Positions 8,405-17,625 of a stretch of 64,000 nucleotides of DNA are shown here, one piece after another. Location: contig JACKOP010000004.1 of the NCBI GenBank assembly GCA_024234165.1, positions 162,501-226,500 on the forward strand. Reading direction: 5' to 3'. This DNA is from Pseudomonadales bacterium (GTDB lineage Bacteria; Pseudomonadota; Gammaproteobacteria; Pseudomonadales; UBA5518). The position numbers and the translations under genes were made by a program. Numbering within the stretch: position 1 is the first letter of the stretch; each line of letters begins with the position of its first letter. The notes below the pieces were generated by a model. That model worked only from the letters and a program-made list of their open reading frames with translations. It searched no databases and was not told where the DNA came from.

Positions 8405-9362
8405 CACCGTGCTCGCGCAGATCGGCGTCCAGCGCCTCGATCAGGGTGCGCAGATCGGCCGGCAACGGTGCCTCGAAGCGCATCGCCTCACCGCTCACCG
8501 GGTGCACGAAGTCCAGTCGGAACGCGTGCAGAGCCTGGCGTCGCAAACCCTGCAGACAATCGATCAGCGCCGACGAAGCACCGCGCGGCAGTCGTGCCCG
8601 GCCACCATAGACGGGGTCGCCGACAATCGGGAAACCGGCTGCCGCCATGTGCACACGGATCTGGTGGGTACGACCGGTTTCGAGCAGCACTGCGAGCAAC
8701 GTGTGGGCACGGTAGCGCGCCAGCACGCGGTAATGCGTCACGGCACGCCGACCGCCGGAGTTCAGCACCGCCATGCGCTGACGATCGCGCGGATGGCGAC
8801 CTATGGGCCGGTCGATGGTCGCACCGCTGACAAGCACCCCATTGACTATCGCGCGGTACTCGCGCCGGACCTCCCGCGCCTGGATCGCCGCGCTGAGTGC
8901 AGTCTGCGCAGCCAGCGTCTTCGCCACCACCAGCACCCCGCTGGTATCGCGATCGAGCCGATGCACGATGCCCGCGCGCGGCAGATCGGCGAGCGACGGG
9001 CAATGCACCAGCAACCCGTTCAGCAGGGTGTCGTCGGCGTGCCCGGCTGCGGGATGCACGACCAGCCCGACCGGCTTGTCGAGCACCAGGATCGACTCGT
9101 CCTCGTAGAGGATCGCCAACGCCATCGGCGTGGCGCTCCAGGTCGATTCGCTGCTCGTTTCGGCGTCCAGCCCCAGCGTGTCACCGGCGAGCACCGCGCT
9201 GCGTACGGACCTGGTCTCGCCGTTGACACGCAACCGACCCTCGCGGATCCACTGCTGCAGGCGTGTGCGCGAAAATTCCGGCAACAGCGTGGCTGCCGCC
9301 TGGTCGAGACGCACACCTGCTGCACTCGCAGGCACGATAGCAGTGCGTGAGATGTGTTCCAT
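8397..9362 (-). CDS. rluD: 23S rRNA pseudouridine(1911/1915/1917) synthase
   Basis: Isomerises three uridines of helix 69 in 23S rRNA. An N-terminal S4 RNA-binding domain (about residues 15-75) precedes the RluA-type catalytic core, with the active-site motif HRLDRDTSG containing the catalytic Asp, then LETGRTHQIRVH and the family ending. ATG at 9362 is chosen; GTG at 9368 is also possible. It runs divergently from bamD and leads the rluD-pgeF-clpB unit, the same arrangement as in E. coli and Pseudomonas. Confidence 0.95.
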   Translation of the reverse strand: MEHISRTAIVPASAAGVRLDQAAATLLPEFSRTRLQQWIREGRLRVNGETRSVRSAVLAGDTLGLDAETSSESTWSATPMALAILYEDESILVLDKPVGLVVHPAAGHADDTLLNGLLVHCPSLADLPRAGIVHRLDRDTSGVLVVAKTLAAQTALSAAIQAREVRREYRAIVNGVLVSGATIDRPIGRHPRDRQRMAVLNSGGRRAVTHYRVLARYRAHTLLAVLLETGRTHQIRVHMAAAGFPIVGDPVYGGRARLPRGASSALIDCLQGLRRQALHAFRLDFVHPVSGEAMRFEAPLPADLRTLIEALDADLREHGDG

Positions 9363-9467
9363 GGTCACCCGGACAACGATGCCGGCCCCTGCCGGCCAGG
9401 CGCGAGTCTAACAACCTGCACCGATGCTGTCCGCCCATACCCCATTGCTGCCTTGCGCTGCCCTTCC

Positions 9468-9700
9468 GTCGGCATGAATGCCGACCTACGTGGGTCGGGC
9501 TTCAGCCCGACAGTGCGTGGCGGCAATTCCGTCGGCATGAATGCCAACCCACGTGGGTCGGGCTCCAGCCCGACAGTGCATGGCCGCAATTCCGTCGGCA
9601 TGAATGCCAACCCACGTGGGTCGGGCTTCAGCCCGACAGTGCATGGCGGCAATTCCGTCGGCATGAATGCCGACCTGCGTAGGTCGGGCTTCAGCCCGAC
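9468..9700. repeat. Tandem B/A REP pairs, about 64-bp period
   Basis: Four copies of a B palindrome followed by an inverted A palindrome (GTCGGGCTTCAGCCCGAC), with spacers of the type AGTGCATGGCGGCAATTCC. They sit in the divergent gap between rluD and bamD, which otherwise holds only the bamD promoter region. Confidence 0.92.
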
Positions 9701-9709
9701 TGCGCTGCT

Positions 9710-9739
9710 TTGGCCGTCTGGCGGTCGGTGTGCTTAAAT
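9710..9739 (+). promoter_or_regulatory. Candidate bamD promoter
   Basis: TTGGCC (9710-9715), an 18-base spacer and TTAAAT (9734-9739) lie directly after the last REP and 39 bases before the bamD ATG. The boxes are moderate matches only. Confidence 0.35.
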
Positions 9740-9778
9740 GGGCGCCCGCAACACCCCCTCCCGCGAGTCGAATACCCG

Positions 9779-10660
9779 ATGCGATTGATTCAGTCCCTGC
9801 TCATCGTGATGCTGCTTGCCGCCGTGGCAGGATGCTCCTGGTTCAAGAGTGATGACGAAGTGCCCCCGGACCAGGGCGAACGCCAGCTCTACGAGGCCGC
9901 GCGCAAGAACCTCGACGCCAACAATTACGACCTTGCAATCAAGAACCTGCAGCTTCTCGAAGCGCGCTATCCCTTCGGCCCCTACGCCGAACAGGCACAG
10001 CTCGAACTGATCTACGCGCACTTCCGCAACTACGACCACGAAGAAGCCGTGGCAGCGGCAGACCGCTTCGTCCGCCTGCATCCGCAGCACCCGAACGTCG
10101 ACTATGCGTACTACATGAAAGGCCTGTCGTCGTTCACCGAAGGCCAGGGCTTGCTCGAGCGCTTCCTGCCCACCGACATGACGCAGCGCGACCCCGGACC
10201 GGCACGGCAGTCCTTCGCGGATTTCTCGCAACTGCTGTCGCGTTTCCCGAATTCCGAGTACGCGGCGGATGCGCGCGTGCGCATGGTGCATCTGCGCAAT
10301 CTGCTGGCCCGCTACGAAATCAACGTCGCGAACTACTACTTCAAACGCAAGGCTTACGTCGCCGCACTCAACCGTGGGCGCTACGTGGTGGAGAACTTCC
10401 AGGAAACGCCGGCGGTCCCGGACGGGCTCGCCGTGATGGCCCAGGCGTACCTGCTGCTGGAGATGCCGGAAGAGGCGGAGACGGCGATTGCCGCACTGCG
10501 CACGAACTACCCGCAGCATCCCTCGCTGGACAAGTCGGGCAATTTCATTGTCCAGCTTTATCCGGATCAGGCCGAGCGTTCGTGGTCGAACCGGCTGAGT
10601 TTCGGGCTGATCGATCGCGCCACGCCCCCGCGTTTCGACAACCGCGATCTGTTCCCGTAG
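9779..10660 (+). CDS. bamD: Outer membrane assembly lipoprotein BamD (ComL/YfiO)
   Basis: Essential lipoprotein of the BAM complex that inserts beta-barrel proteins into the outer membrane. From the ATG at 9779 the 293-residue protein starts MRLIQSLLIVMLLAAVAGC, a lipoprotein signal with lipobox VAGC and Cys at residue 19. TPR-type helices follow (YEAARKNLDANNYDLAIKNLQ, YPFGPYAEQAQLELIYA, YYMKGLSSF). The reading frame is open further upstream, but those codons lie in promoter and REP sequence. The terminal Pro and TAG (CCGTAG) coincide with a REP foot. Confidence 0.96.
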   Translation: MRLIQSLLIVMLLAAVAGCSWFKSDDEVPPDQGERQLYEAARKNLDANNYDLAIKNLQLLEARYPFGPYAEQAQLELIYAHFRNYDHEEAVAAADRFVRLHPQHPNVDYAYYMKGLSSFTEGQGLLERFLPTDMTQRDPGPARQSFADFSQLLSRFPNSEYAADARVRMVHLRNLLARYEINVANYYFKRKAYVAALNRGRYVVENFQETPAVPDGLAVMAQAYLLLEMPEEAETAIAALRTNYPQHPSLDKSGNFIVQLYPDQAERSWSNRLSFGLIDRATPPRFDNRDLFP

Positions 10661-10840
10661 GTCGGCATTCATGCCGACACGTGATGGCTGCACCCGTCGG
10701 ATTGAAATCCGACCTACACGTGGGTCGGCATTCATGCCGACGGGAATGTCGGGTTGAAACCCGACCCACATCGCGCAACGTTCAATGCCGTAGGTCGGCA
10801 TTCATGCCGACGGGAATGTCGGGTTGAAACCCGACCTACG
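10657..10840. repeat. REP cluster (A/B pairs)
   Basis: Alternating B and A palindromes fill the gap between bamD and nadE, which converge here. The first GTAG forms the stop codon of bamD. The cluster ends a few bases before the nadE stop codon. Confidence 0.9.
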
Positions 10841-10844
10841 CGGA

Positions 10845-12479
10845 TCAATCGCCGGGCTGCCAGCCTGACGTGATCGGATAACGCCGGTCACGGCCGAAGG
10901 CCTTGCACGTGATGCGCGCCCCGATCGGCGCCTGACGGCGCTTGTACTCGTTCATGTCGACCATGCGCACCACGCGGTACACGGTATCGGGGTCGAAGCC
11001 TTCGTCGATGATCGCGTTCGCGCTCATCTCGCGCTCCACATAACGTTCCAGAATCCGATCGAGCAGTGCATACGACGGCAGCGAATCCTCGTCCTTCTGG
11101 CCAGGCGCCAGCTCGGCCGACGGTGGACGGTCGATGACGCGCTGCGGAATGGCTGCCGAAATGCTGTTTCGATGGCGCGCCAGCTCGAACACCAGCGTCT
11201 TCGATACATCCTTCAGCACGTCGAAGCCGCCTGCCATGTCGCCGTACAGCGTGGAATAGCCCACCGCCAGTTCGCTCTTGTTGCCGGTCGTCAGCACGAG
11301 GCTGCCCTTCGTGTTCGAGATCGCCATCAGCAGCACGCCGCGACAGCGCGCCTGGATGTTCTGCGCAGTCACGTCGGTCGCACTGCCAGTGGTTTCCCCG
11401 TCCAGCACAGCCATGCACGCATCGACCATCGCCGCGATCGGCAGCACACGAAAGCGCACACCCAGCGTTGCGGCCTGGGCAGTCGCATCCTCGATGCTCA
11501 TCCCGGAGGTGTAGTGGAACGGCATCATCACGGCCTCCACGCGCTCGGGGCCGAGTGCATCGACTGCGATCGCGAGCACGAGCGCCGAATCGATGCCGCC
11601 CGACAAGCCCAGCACCACGCCCTTGAAGCGGTTCCCGTCCACGTAGTCGCGCACGGCGGTCACCAGTGCGGCATAAACAGCCGCGTGGCGTTCGAGCAGA
11701 GGCTCCACACGGCCGGGCGCAAACTCCGCACGCCCGGCGGCATCACGCAGCACACGTACCGGAGACAGTCCCGCCTCGAAGCTCGGTGCCAGCACCGCCA
11801 GCGTGCCGTCCGCTCCGATCGCCATCGACGCACCGGCGAACACCAGCTCGTCGTGTCCACCGACCTGGTTCACGCAGATCACGCCCAAACCAGCGGCCGC
11901 GGCCCGGCGCTCGACGATCGCACGATGCCCAAGGTACTTCTCGAACTGAAACGGTGCCGCACTGATGTTCAGCACCAGTTCTGCGCCCGCCTGCCGCGCC
12001 AGTTCCATGGGCCTGTCGAACAACGCGTCCTCGCCGACCGACAGCACGACGCGAAAGCCCTCGATCGCCACCACGCACGGCGTTTCACCTGCGCTGAAAT
12101 AACGCCTCTCATCGAAGATCGGATCGTGCGAGAGCTCGATCTTCGCGTACTCGGCAACGATCTTGCCCCCATGCAGCAGGCCAGCGACGTTGCGCAGACC
12201 GTTCGCACCATCGCGCGGATAGCCAAGCATCACCCACAGTTGCGGTGGCAGCTCACGGCACAAGCGATCCAGCGCCCGTTCGATGCGCAATGCCATGCCG
12301 GGGCGAAGCAGCAAATCTTCGGGCGGGCAGCCCGTGAGCACCAGCTCGGGAAAAAGCAGCAGCTGCACGGCGTGAGCCTGCAACGCAAGACGACTCTGCT
12401 CGATCACCGCCGTGACGTTGCCGTCGATATCGCCGACCTGCGCGTTCATCTGCACCATCACCACGTCGAGTCGATCCAT
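10845..12479 (-). CDS. nadE: NAD synthetase, two-domain form with altered glutaminase site
   Basis: Amidates nicotinic acid adenine dinucleotide to NAD. The 544-residue protein has an N-terminal nitrilase-type glutaminase domain (1 to about 265) and a C-terminal synthetase domain with the PP-loop LGLSGGIDSALV and TTGNKSELAVGYSTLYGDMAGGF. In the nitrilase triad Glu45 (FPELVLTG) and Lys113 (EYAKIEL) are present. The position of the nucleophilic Cys, normally in an ICED-type segment, reads SVGED with Gly149 (codon GGC at 12033-12035). The domain is therefore probably unable to hydrolyse glutamine, and the enzyme may use free ammonia. ATG at 12479 has AGGAG nine bases upstream, whereas GTG at 12488 does not. 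Confidence 0.93.
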   Translation of the reverse strand: MDRLDVVMVQMNAQVGDIDGNVTAVIEQSRLALQAHAVQLLLFPELVLTGCPPEDLLLRPGMALRIERALDRLCRELPPQLWVMLGYPRDGANGLRNVAGLLHGGKIVAEYAKIELSHDPIFDERRYFSAGETPCVVAIEGFRVVLSVGEDALFDRPMELARQAGAELVLNISAAPFQFEKYLGHRAIVERRAAAAGLGVICVNQVGGHDELVFAGASMAIGADGTLAVLAPSFEAGLSPVRVLRDAAGRAEFAPGRVEPLLERHAAVYAALVTAVRDYVDGNRFKGVVLGLSGGIDSALVLAIAVDALGPERVEAVMMPFHYTSGMSIEDATAQAATLGVRFRVLPIAAMVDACMAVLDGETTGSATDVTAQNIQARCRGVLLMAISNTKGSLVLTTGNKSELAVGYSTLYGDMAGGFDVLKDVSKTLVFELARHRNSISAAIPQRVIDRPPSAELAPGQKDEDSLPSYALLDRILERYVEREMSANAIIDEGFDPDTVYRVVRMVDMNEYKRRQAPIGARITCKAFGRDRRYPITSGWQPGD

Positions 12480-12656
12480 GGCGAGCACACTCCTGCTTCA
12501 AGGACGCAAATTGTCCTGCAATCCGACCATGGCCGGCAAAGCCATCCGGCGCTGCGTCGATTCGATGCCGTTGCGATGGCGTCGAAGCGTCCCGGAACAC
12601 AGCAGCGGGCTAGAATGGACCATGGTCTGCGAACCCCAGTGTGAGGATCACCGCGC

Positions 12657-12911
12657 ATGTTGCTGTTTCGACTGTTGCTGCTGTTCGCGATGGCATTCAT
12701 CGCCTGGCGCATCTACCGCCTGCTGACGATGCCGCGCGTGCCTGGCAAGGAGCGCACACAGCGCCTGCGCGGCGCCGAAGACATGGTCGAATGCACCCGA
12801 TGCGCATTGCGCGTGCCGCGCTCGCAGGCCATCGCTACCGGCGATCGCTGGTACTGCTGCGAAGACCACTGGCGCGAAGGCGAACGCAGCCGTGGAAGCA
12901 GCGACGCGTGA
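12657..12911 (+). CDS. Small membrane-anchored PP0621-type protein
   Basis: An 84-residue protein of unknown function. It has one N-terminal membrane helix (LLFRLLLLFAMAFIAW, about 2-18), a basic stretch, and a C-terminal part with CTRC and YCCEDH, which suggests a small metal-binding knuckle. It resembles the small conserved protein annotated as PP0621 family in pseudomonads. Its TGA overlaps the GTG start of pilS by four bases (GTGA), so it is translationally coupled to the sensor kinase. A role in pilus regulation is only inference. Confidence 0.75.
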   Translation: MLLFRLLLLFAMAFIAWRIYRLLTMPRVPGKERTQRLRGAEDMVECTRCALRVPRSQAIATGDRWYCCEDHWREGERSRGSSDA

Positions 12912-14578
12912 ACACACGCTCGTCCGCCGCTGTCGACGCCGGCGACCCTCTGTTCAGGATCTACGCGTGGTACCGCTTTGCGCTGTCGATCCTGTTGCTC
13001 GCGGGCTACTTCGCGTTTCGCATCGGACACTCCGATGTGCCCTTCCTGCCGTTGCTCTACCTCGGCACCGCCGTTCCCTACGCAGCCCTGAACCTGCTGA
13101 CGCTGATCGCGGTGATTGCGCGCCCCCGTCATCCGCGCACCCGTCACATCTTCCTGATCCTGGTGATCGACATCGTCGCGCTGGTACTGATCACACACGC
13201 GAGTGGCGGCATGGACAGCGGCTTCGCGATCCTGCTGATGGTCACCGTCGCGGCTGCCGCGATCTTCGTTTCCCGACAGATCGCGACCCTGGTGGCTGCG
13301 GTCGCCAGTCTTGCGGTGCTCGCCGACACGCTGGCACTGATCGTCGCACACGGCGGAGGCAGCAACTCGCTGCTGCCGGCAGGATTGCTGGGGATATTGT
13401 TGTTCGCGAGCTCGCTGCTGATGCAGCGTCTGGTGACGCGTCTGCGTCACAGCCAGGAGCTCGCGGACGAAAAAGGCCGGGAAGTTGCCGAACTCGAGCA
13501 TCTCAACCGCCTGATCGTGCAACGCATGCGCACCGGACTGCTGTTCCTGGACGCCGACGACCGCATGCGCATCGCCAACGAGGCCGCACTGCAACTGCTC
13601 GGCATTGCGGAGCACGACATCAGCGCCGATGGCGTAGTGCGTCGTCTGCGGCTACCGCCGCTTGCACGCGAGGCGCTGGAGCGCTGGCGCGAGGACCCAC
13701 AGCACACCAACGCTCCGCTGCGCCTGCGCGAGAACGGGCCACTGGTGCTGCTGTCGTTCACCTCACTGCAGGGACCAGGCGGCACCGGTACGCTCGCGTT
13801 CGTCGAGGACTTCTCTCAGATCTCGCAGCAGGCGCAGCAGCTCAAGCTCGCATCGCTCGGACGCCTCACCGCAAGCATCGCTCACGAGATACGCAACCCG
13901 CTGGGATCGATCAGCCACGCCGCACAACTGCTGCGCGAATCGCCGCAGTTGCCGTCCGAGGATGCGCGCCTGGTCGAGATCGTGCTTGGCAACGCGGAGC
14001 GCACCAACAAGGTGATCGAAAGCGTGCTTTCGCTCTCGCGCGGGCAGCAGCCGTGCCCGGAGCTGATCGTGCTGAACGCATGGCTGCGACACTTCATCCA
14101 CGAGTTTCTCCAGCACGACGCCAATGCTTCGATTCGCTTCGAACCCGCCGCGCCTGTCAGTGGCAGCGAGGTACGTGTGGACCCGACGCATCTTCGCCAG
14201 GTCATGACGAATCTATGCGAAAACGGGCTGCGTTACAGCGAACGCGCGACCGGCAAGGCCACACTGCATATCGGGCTGCAGACCGACCCGCACAGCGGGC
14301 TGGTACGCGTCGACGTGATCGACCAGGGGAGTGGCGTTGCACCCGGGATGATTGCCAACATCTTCGAGCCGTTCTTCACCACCGAGCATGGCGGCACCGG
14401 CCTTGGCCTATACCTCGCGCGTGAACTTTGCGAAGCTAACCAGATACGGCTGGAATACCTGAACACGGCAGATACCGGAAGCTGCTTCCGGCTGAACTTC
14501 GGCCACCCGCAACGGCGCAGCGTCACGCAGATCGAGGCGCCACAGGAATCCGGCAAGGGCAGCGGACAGGGAACATGA
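12908..14578 (+). CDS. pilS: Two-component sensor histidine kinase PilS
   Basis: Membrane histidine kinase that with PilR controls pilin transcription in Pseudomonas. From GTG at 12908 (GGAAG seven bases upstream, GTGA overlap with the preceding gene) the protein has 556 residues. It contains hydrophobic helices between about 18 and 175, a PAS-like segment (about 200-305), a HisKA box SIAHEIRNPLGS with His326, an N box (NLCENGLRYS) and the G2 box GGTGLGLYLA. Its stop overlaps the pilR start by four bases. A longer upstream frame overlaps the small membrane protein and is rejected. Confidence 0.93.
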   Translation: MNTRSSAAVDAGDPLFRIYAWYRFALSILLLAGYFAFRIGHSDVPFLPLLYLGTAVPYAALNLLTLIAVIARPRHPRTRHIFLILVIDIVALVLITHASGGMDSGFAILLMVTVAAAAIFVSRQIATLVAAVASLAVLADTLALIVAHGGGSNSLLPAGLLGILLFASSLLMQRLVTRLRHSQELADEKGREVAELEHLNRLIVQRMRTGLLFLDADDRMRIANEAALQLLGIAEHDISADGVVRRLRLPPLAREALERWREDPQHTNAPLRLRENGPLVLLSFTSLQGPGGTGTLAFVEDFSQISQQAQQLKLASLGRLTASIAHEIRNPLGSISHAAQLLRESPQLPSEDARLVEIVLGNAERTNKVIESVLSLSRGQQPCPELIVLNAWLRHFIHEFLQHDANASIRFEPAAPVSGSEVRVDPTHLRQVMTNLCENGLRYSERATGKATLHIGLQTDPHSGLVRVDVIDQGSGVAPGMIANIFEPFFTTEHGGTGLGLYLARELCEANQIRLEYLNTADTGSCFRLNFGHPQRRSVTQIEAPQESGKGSGQGT

Positions 14579-15930
14579 GCAGCGCAGCGATCCTGATCGT
14601 CGACGACGAACCCGATATCCGCGAACTGCTGGCGATGACGATACGTCGCATGGGCTTCGATGCGTTCTGCGCAGAAAGCCTCGACAGTGCACGACGCATG
14701 CTCGAGCGCAGACGCTTCGACTTCTGCCTCACCGACATGAAGCTGCCCGATGGCAGCGGGCTGCAGTTCATCGAACACGTGCAACAGCACCACGAAGGGC
14801 TACCGGTTGCCGTGATCACCGCTTTCGGCAGCATCGACCTCGCGATCGAATCGATGAAGGCAGGAGCATTCGATTTCCTGTCGAAACCCATCGACCTGGA
14901 ACGGTTGCGCGTACTGGTGGGCAACGCGCTGCGCGTTGGCAGCGCGGGCACGGCACTCAAGCATCCGGCAGATGTGCAATTGCTGGGCGACACCGAACCG
15001 ATGCAGTCGCTGCGCGCCCAGATCGCGCGGCTCGCGCGCAGCCAGGCACCGGTCTACATCACCGGCGAATCCGGCACCGGCAAGGAGATGGTGGCACGCC
15101 TGATCCACGCCAACGGACCACGCGCGAGTGCGCCGTTCGTGCCCGTGAACTGCGGCGCCATTCCCGGCGAGCTGATGGAGAGCGAGTTCTTCGGCCACCG
15201 CAAGGGCAGCTTCACCGGCGCGATCAACGACAAGCCGGGCCTGTTCCAGGCCGCACACGGCGGCACGCTGTTCCTCGACGAGGTGGCGGACCTGCCGCTG
15301 CCGATGCAGGTGAAGCTGCTGCGGGCGATCCAGGAAAAGGCCGTACGCGCGATCGGCGCAGAACAGGAGGTGCGTGTCGACGTGCGCATCCTCAGCGCAA
15401 CCCACAAGAACCTCGCCGAGGAAATCAACCACGGACGCTTTCGTCGCGACTTGTTCTATCGCATCAACGTGATCGAGTTGCGGGTGCCGAGCCTGCGTGA
15501 GCGCCGCGCAGATATTCCGCCGCTCGCCGAAGCGTGCATTCACCGTCTCGCAAGCGAATACGGCCTGGCGGTACCGCGCCTGCAGCCCGACGCACTGCGC
15601 GCACTCGACGCGTACGCGTTTCCGGGCAACGTACGCGAGCTGGAAAACATCCTCGAGCGCGCGTTCACGCTGTGTGACGGACGCACGATCCACGCCGGCG
15701 ATCTGTGCCTCGACACACCAGCGCAGGATATTTCGCGAACCCGGGAACCAGCACCTGCAGACATCGGCTTGCCCGACATTCCCCTGGAGGAATACCTGGA
15801 GAATCTGGAACGCCACATCATCGTGCGTGCGCTCGAACTCGAGCGCTGGAACCGCACCGCGGCAGCGAAGCGGCTGGGGATGTCGTTCCGCTCACTGCGC
15901 TACAGGCTGCAGAAGCTGGGTATCGATTGA
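14575..15930 (+). CDS. pilR: Sigma-54-dependent response regulator PilR
   Basis: NtrC-family activator, partner of PilS. It has an N-terminal receiver with DDE acidic pocket (10-12), phospho-acceptor Asp54 and Lys104. The AAA+ sigma-54 domain carries Walker A GESGTGKE (164-171), the sigma-54 contact loop GSFTGA (211-216) and FLDEVADLPL, followed by a C-terminal Fis-type helix-turn-helix (RTAAAKRLGMSFRSLRYRLQKL). The 451 residues are the usual length. The ATG overlaps pilS (ATGA). In P. aeruginosa PilR drives pilA; here a sigma-54-like site is also seen before the PEP-CTERM gene nearby. Confidence 0.95.
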   Translation: MSSAAILIVDDEPDIRELLAMTIRRMGFDAFCAESLDSARRMLERRRFDFCLTDMKLPDGSGLQFIEHVQQHHEGLPVAVITAFGSIDLAIESMKAGAFDFLSKPIDLERLRVLVGNALRVGSAGTALKHPADVQLLGDTEPMQSLRAQIARLARSQAPVYITGESGTGKEMVARLIHANGPRASAPFVPVNCGAIPGELMESEFFGHRKGSFTGAINDKPGLFQAAHGGTLFLDEVADLPLPMQVKLLRAIQEKAVRAIGAEQEVRVDVRILSATHKNLAEEINHGRFRRDLFYRINVIELRVPSLRERRADIPPLAEACIHRLASEYGLAVPRLQPDALRALDAYAFPGNVRELENILERAFTLCDGRTIHAGDLCLDTPAQDISRTREPAPADIGLPDIPLEEYLENLERHIIVRALELERWNRTAAAKRLGMSFRSLRYRLQKLGID

Positions 15931-15938
15931 GATATTTC

Positions 15939-16146
15939 GTCGGCATGAATGCCGACCTACATGTGGGTCGGGTTTCAACCCGACAGGTGCCGAGCCGATA
16001 TCCCCGTCGGCATGAATGCCGACCTACACGTGGGTCGGGTTTCAACCCGACAGGTGCCGAGCCGACATTCCCGTCGGCATGAATGCCGACCTACACGTGG
16101 GTCGGGTTTCAACCCGACATTCCCGTCGGCATGAATGCCGACCTAC
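15939..16146. repeat. REP cluster (B/A pairs)
   Basis: Three B/A pairs and a final B palindrome fill the gap of about 320 bases between pilR and fimT. The remaining ~100 bases before fimT show no further feature apart from a ribosome-binding site. Confidence 0.9.
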
Positions 16147-16251
16147 GGATTATGACAGCCAGAGATCTGCTACAGACGCGCCACACCCACTGCGCTACCG
16201 TCGCATCACGGTGCACGAAGACGCATCGCTCCACGGACGGAGAACCACGGC

Positions 16252-16842
16252 ATGAATACGCAGCGCCCAAGGACGGGCCTGTCTTCGCTGACGTATCGCG
16301 GCACCACACTCATCGAACTGATGACAGCACTTGCGGTGCTCGCGATCCTGATCGGTGTCGGCATGCCGAGCCTGACCAGCCTCGTTGCGTCGAACCGGGC
16401 CAGCGGCAGCATGATGCAGTTGCGTGCGCTGCTCGGCTTTGCACGGCAGAACGCAATCACCCTGCATCGGGAAGTCACGCTGTGCGGAACCTCGGACGGC
16501 AGTTCCTGCGCTCGTGACTGGCGCGGACATCCCACGCTGGTGTTCCTCGACAGCAACCTGAACCGCAAGGCCGACACCGGTGAGCGCATCCTGATGGTGT
16601 CGGAACTGACGCGCGCCGGAAGAATCCGCTGGAGCGCGTCGGGGACGCGCGCGTTCCTGCGCTACCGACCCGACGGCAGCGTGGCCGAGTACGGAAACTT
16701 CACCTACTGCCCGCCGAACAACGACGCGCGTCACGCGCGGCAGCTGATTCTCTCGATGAGCGGCAGGCCACGCGCCGCACTGGATACAAACGGCGACGGT
16801 ATCGTCGAAGACGCCAACGACAAGCCGCTACGCTGTGATTGA
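16252..16842 (+). CDS. fimT: Type IV minor pseudopilin FimT (GspH family)
   Basis: Minor pilin-like protein of the type IV pilus. A basic leader ends in YRG before TTLIELMTALAVLAILIGVG, a class III prepilin site with Glu5 of the mature chain and a hydrophobic N-terminal helix. The C-terminal GspH/FimT domain has cysteine pairs (CGTSDGSSC; CPPNN...RCD) likely to form disulfides. The length is 196 residues. It follows pilSR, as in Pseudomonas, but the other minor pilin genes lie on the opposite strand. A GGAG nine bases upstream supports the ATG. Confidence 0.88.
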   Translation: MNTQRPRTGLSSLTYRGTTLIELMTALAVLAILIGVGMPSLTSLVASNRASGSMMQLRALLGFARQNAITLHREVTLCGTSDGSSCARDWRGHPTLVFLDSNLNRKADTGERILMVSELTRAGRIRWSASGTRAFLRYRPDGSVAEYGNFTYCPPNNDARHARQLILSMSGRPRAALDTNGDGIVEDANDKPLRCD

Positions 16843-16851
16843 GGCGCGGAA

Positions 16852-17445
16852 TCAGACGTGGCAACCGATCGTCTTGCGGGCGTTCCTGCCCGCAAATCCC
16901 GCCGCGATCAACCCGACCGCCAGCAACGCCAATCCGCCTGGTTCCGGTACGGTGATGCTCAGCTTCACGTAGTCGAGCACCCAGCCGTCCCGGTCATTCA
17001 CCAGGTCGAACATCAACTGATTACTGCCACCCGACTGCCGGATCAGGTCGGGACTGACCTCAAAGAGGTCCAGAAACGCGTAATTACCCTGCCCATTGTC
17101 GTTTCCGTTGCGGAGCTTGCCGAGCAATTGCCCATCGAGCAGCACCGATGCCTTGCCGTTCAGCCCCACGCCACCAGCAAAGACCTCCAGCGTGGCAGAC
17201 TTGATGGGCAGCCATCCCAGATCGTAGGCAAGCGTGAAACCCCGATCACCATAAACCCAGGTGTCCGTACCGTCACCGTCACCCGTGCCGTTGTCACAGA
17301 CCGTCGACCACTCGAACTTGGAACCGGAACCAAACGTGGCGCACTGGCCAAAACCATCCACATCACCAACCTGCGCGACGATCGTGGCGGCAGAAGCGAC
17401 ACCGGATCCAAGGGCAAGCAGTACGGCGCCCAGCAACTGTTTCAT
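16852..17445 (-). CDS. PEP-CTERM sorting domain protein
   Basis: Exported protein of 197 residues. It has a signal peptide (MKQLLGAVLLALGSGVASAA), a beta-rich middle with a Cys pair, and from residue 166 the sorting signal VPEPGGLALLAVGLIAAGFAG followed by Arg-rich residues. That is the PEP motif plus membrane helix recognised by exosortase. The tail after the Arg is longer than usual (to KTIGCHV). It implies an exosortase system elsewhere in the genome, usually tied to exopolysaccharide. ATG at 17445 has GGAG eight bases upstream; an in-frame ATG ten codons earlier lacks this. A sigma-54-like promoter lies about 50 bases upstream of the ATG. Confidence 0.88.
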   Translation of the reverse strand: MKQLLGAVLLALGSGVASAATIVAQVGDVDGFGQCATFGSGSKFEWSTVCDNGTGDGDGTDTWVYGDRGFTLAYDLGWLPIKSATLEVFAGGVGLNGKASVLLDGQLLGKLRNGNDNGQGNYAFLDLFEVSPDLIRQSGGSNQLMFDLVNDRDGWVLDYVKLSITVPEPGGLALLAVGLIAAGFAGRNARKTIGCHV

Positions 17446-17496
17446 CTCATCGACTCCGAAACCAGAAAAATGCATGATCGAATTCGAATGTAATCA

Positions 17497-17512
17497 TGCA
17501 ATGTAAATGCCA
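17497..17512 (-). promoter_or_regulatory. Sigma-54-like promoter of the PEP-CTERM gene
   Basis: On the minus strand TGGCATTTACATTGCA matches the RpoN -24/-12 pattern: TGGCA and TTGCA, with GG and GC exactly 10 bases apart. The predicted start lies about 42 bases before the ATG. The surrounding stretch 17500-17560 is unusually AT-rich for this genome. Confidence 0.6.
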
Positions 17513-17625
17513 TATTTAATATTTATAAAAAACAACAAGTTAAATCACTCAGATCATTCGCCTGTAAATAACCCTGACACAATTTGCCAGTTCACGCAGA
17601 CAACGAGACCAAAACCGTCAACCGA

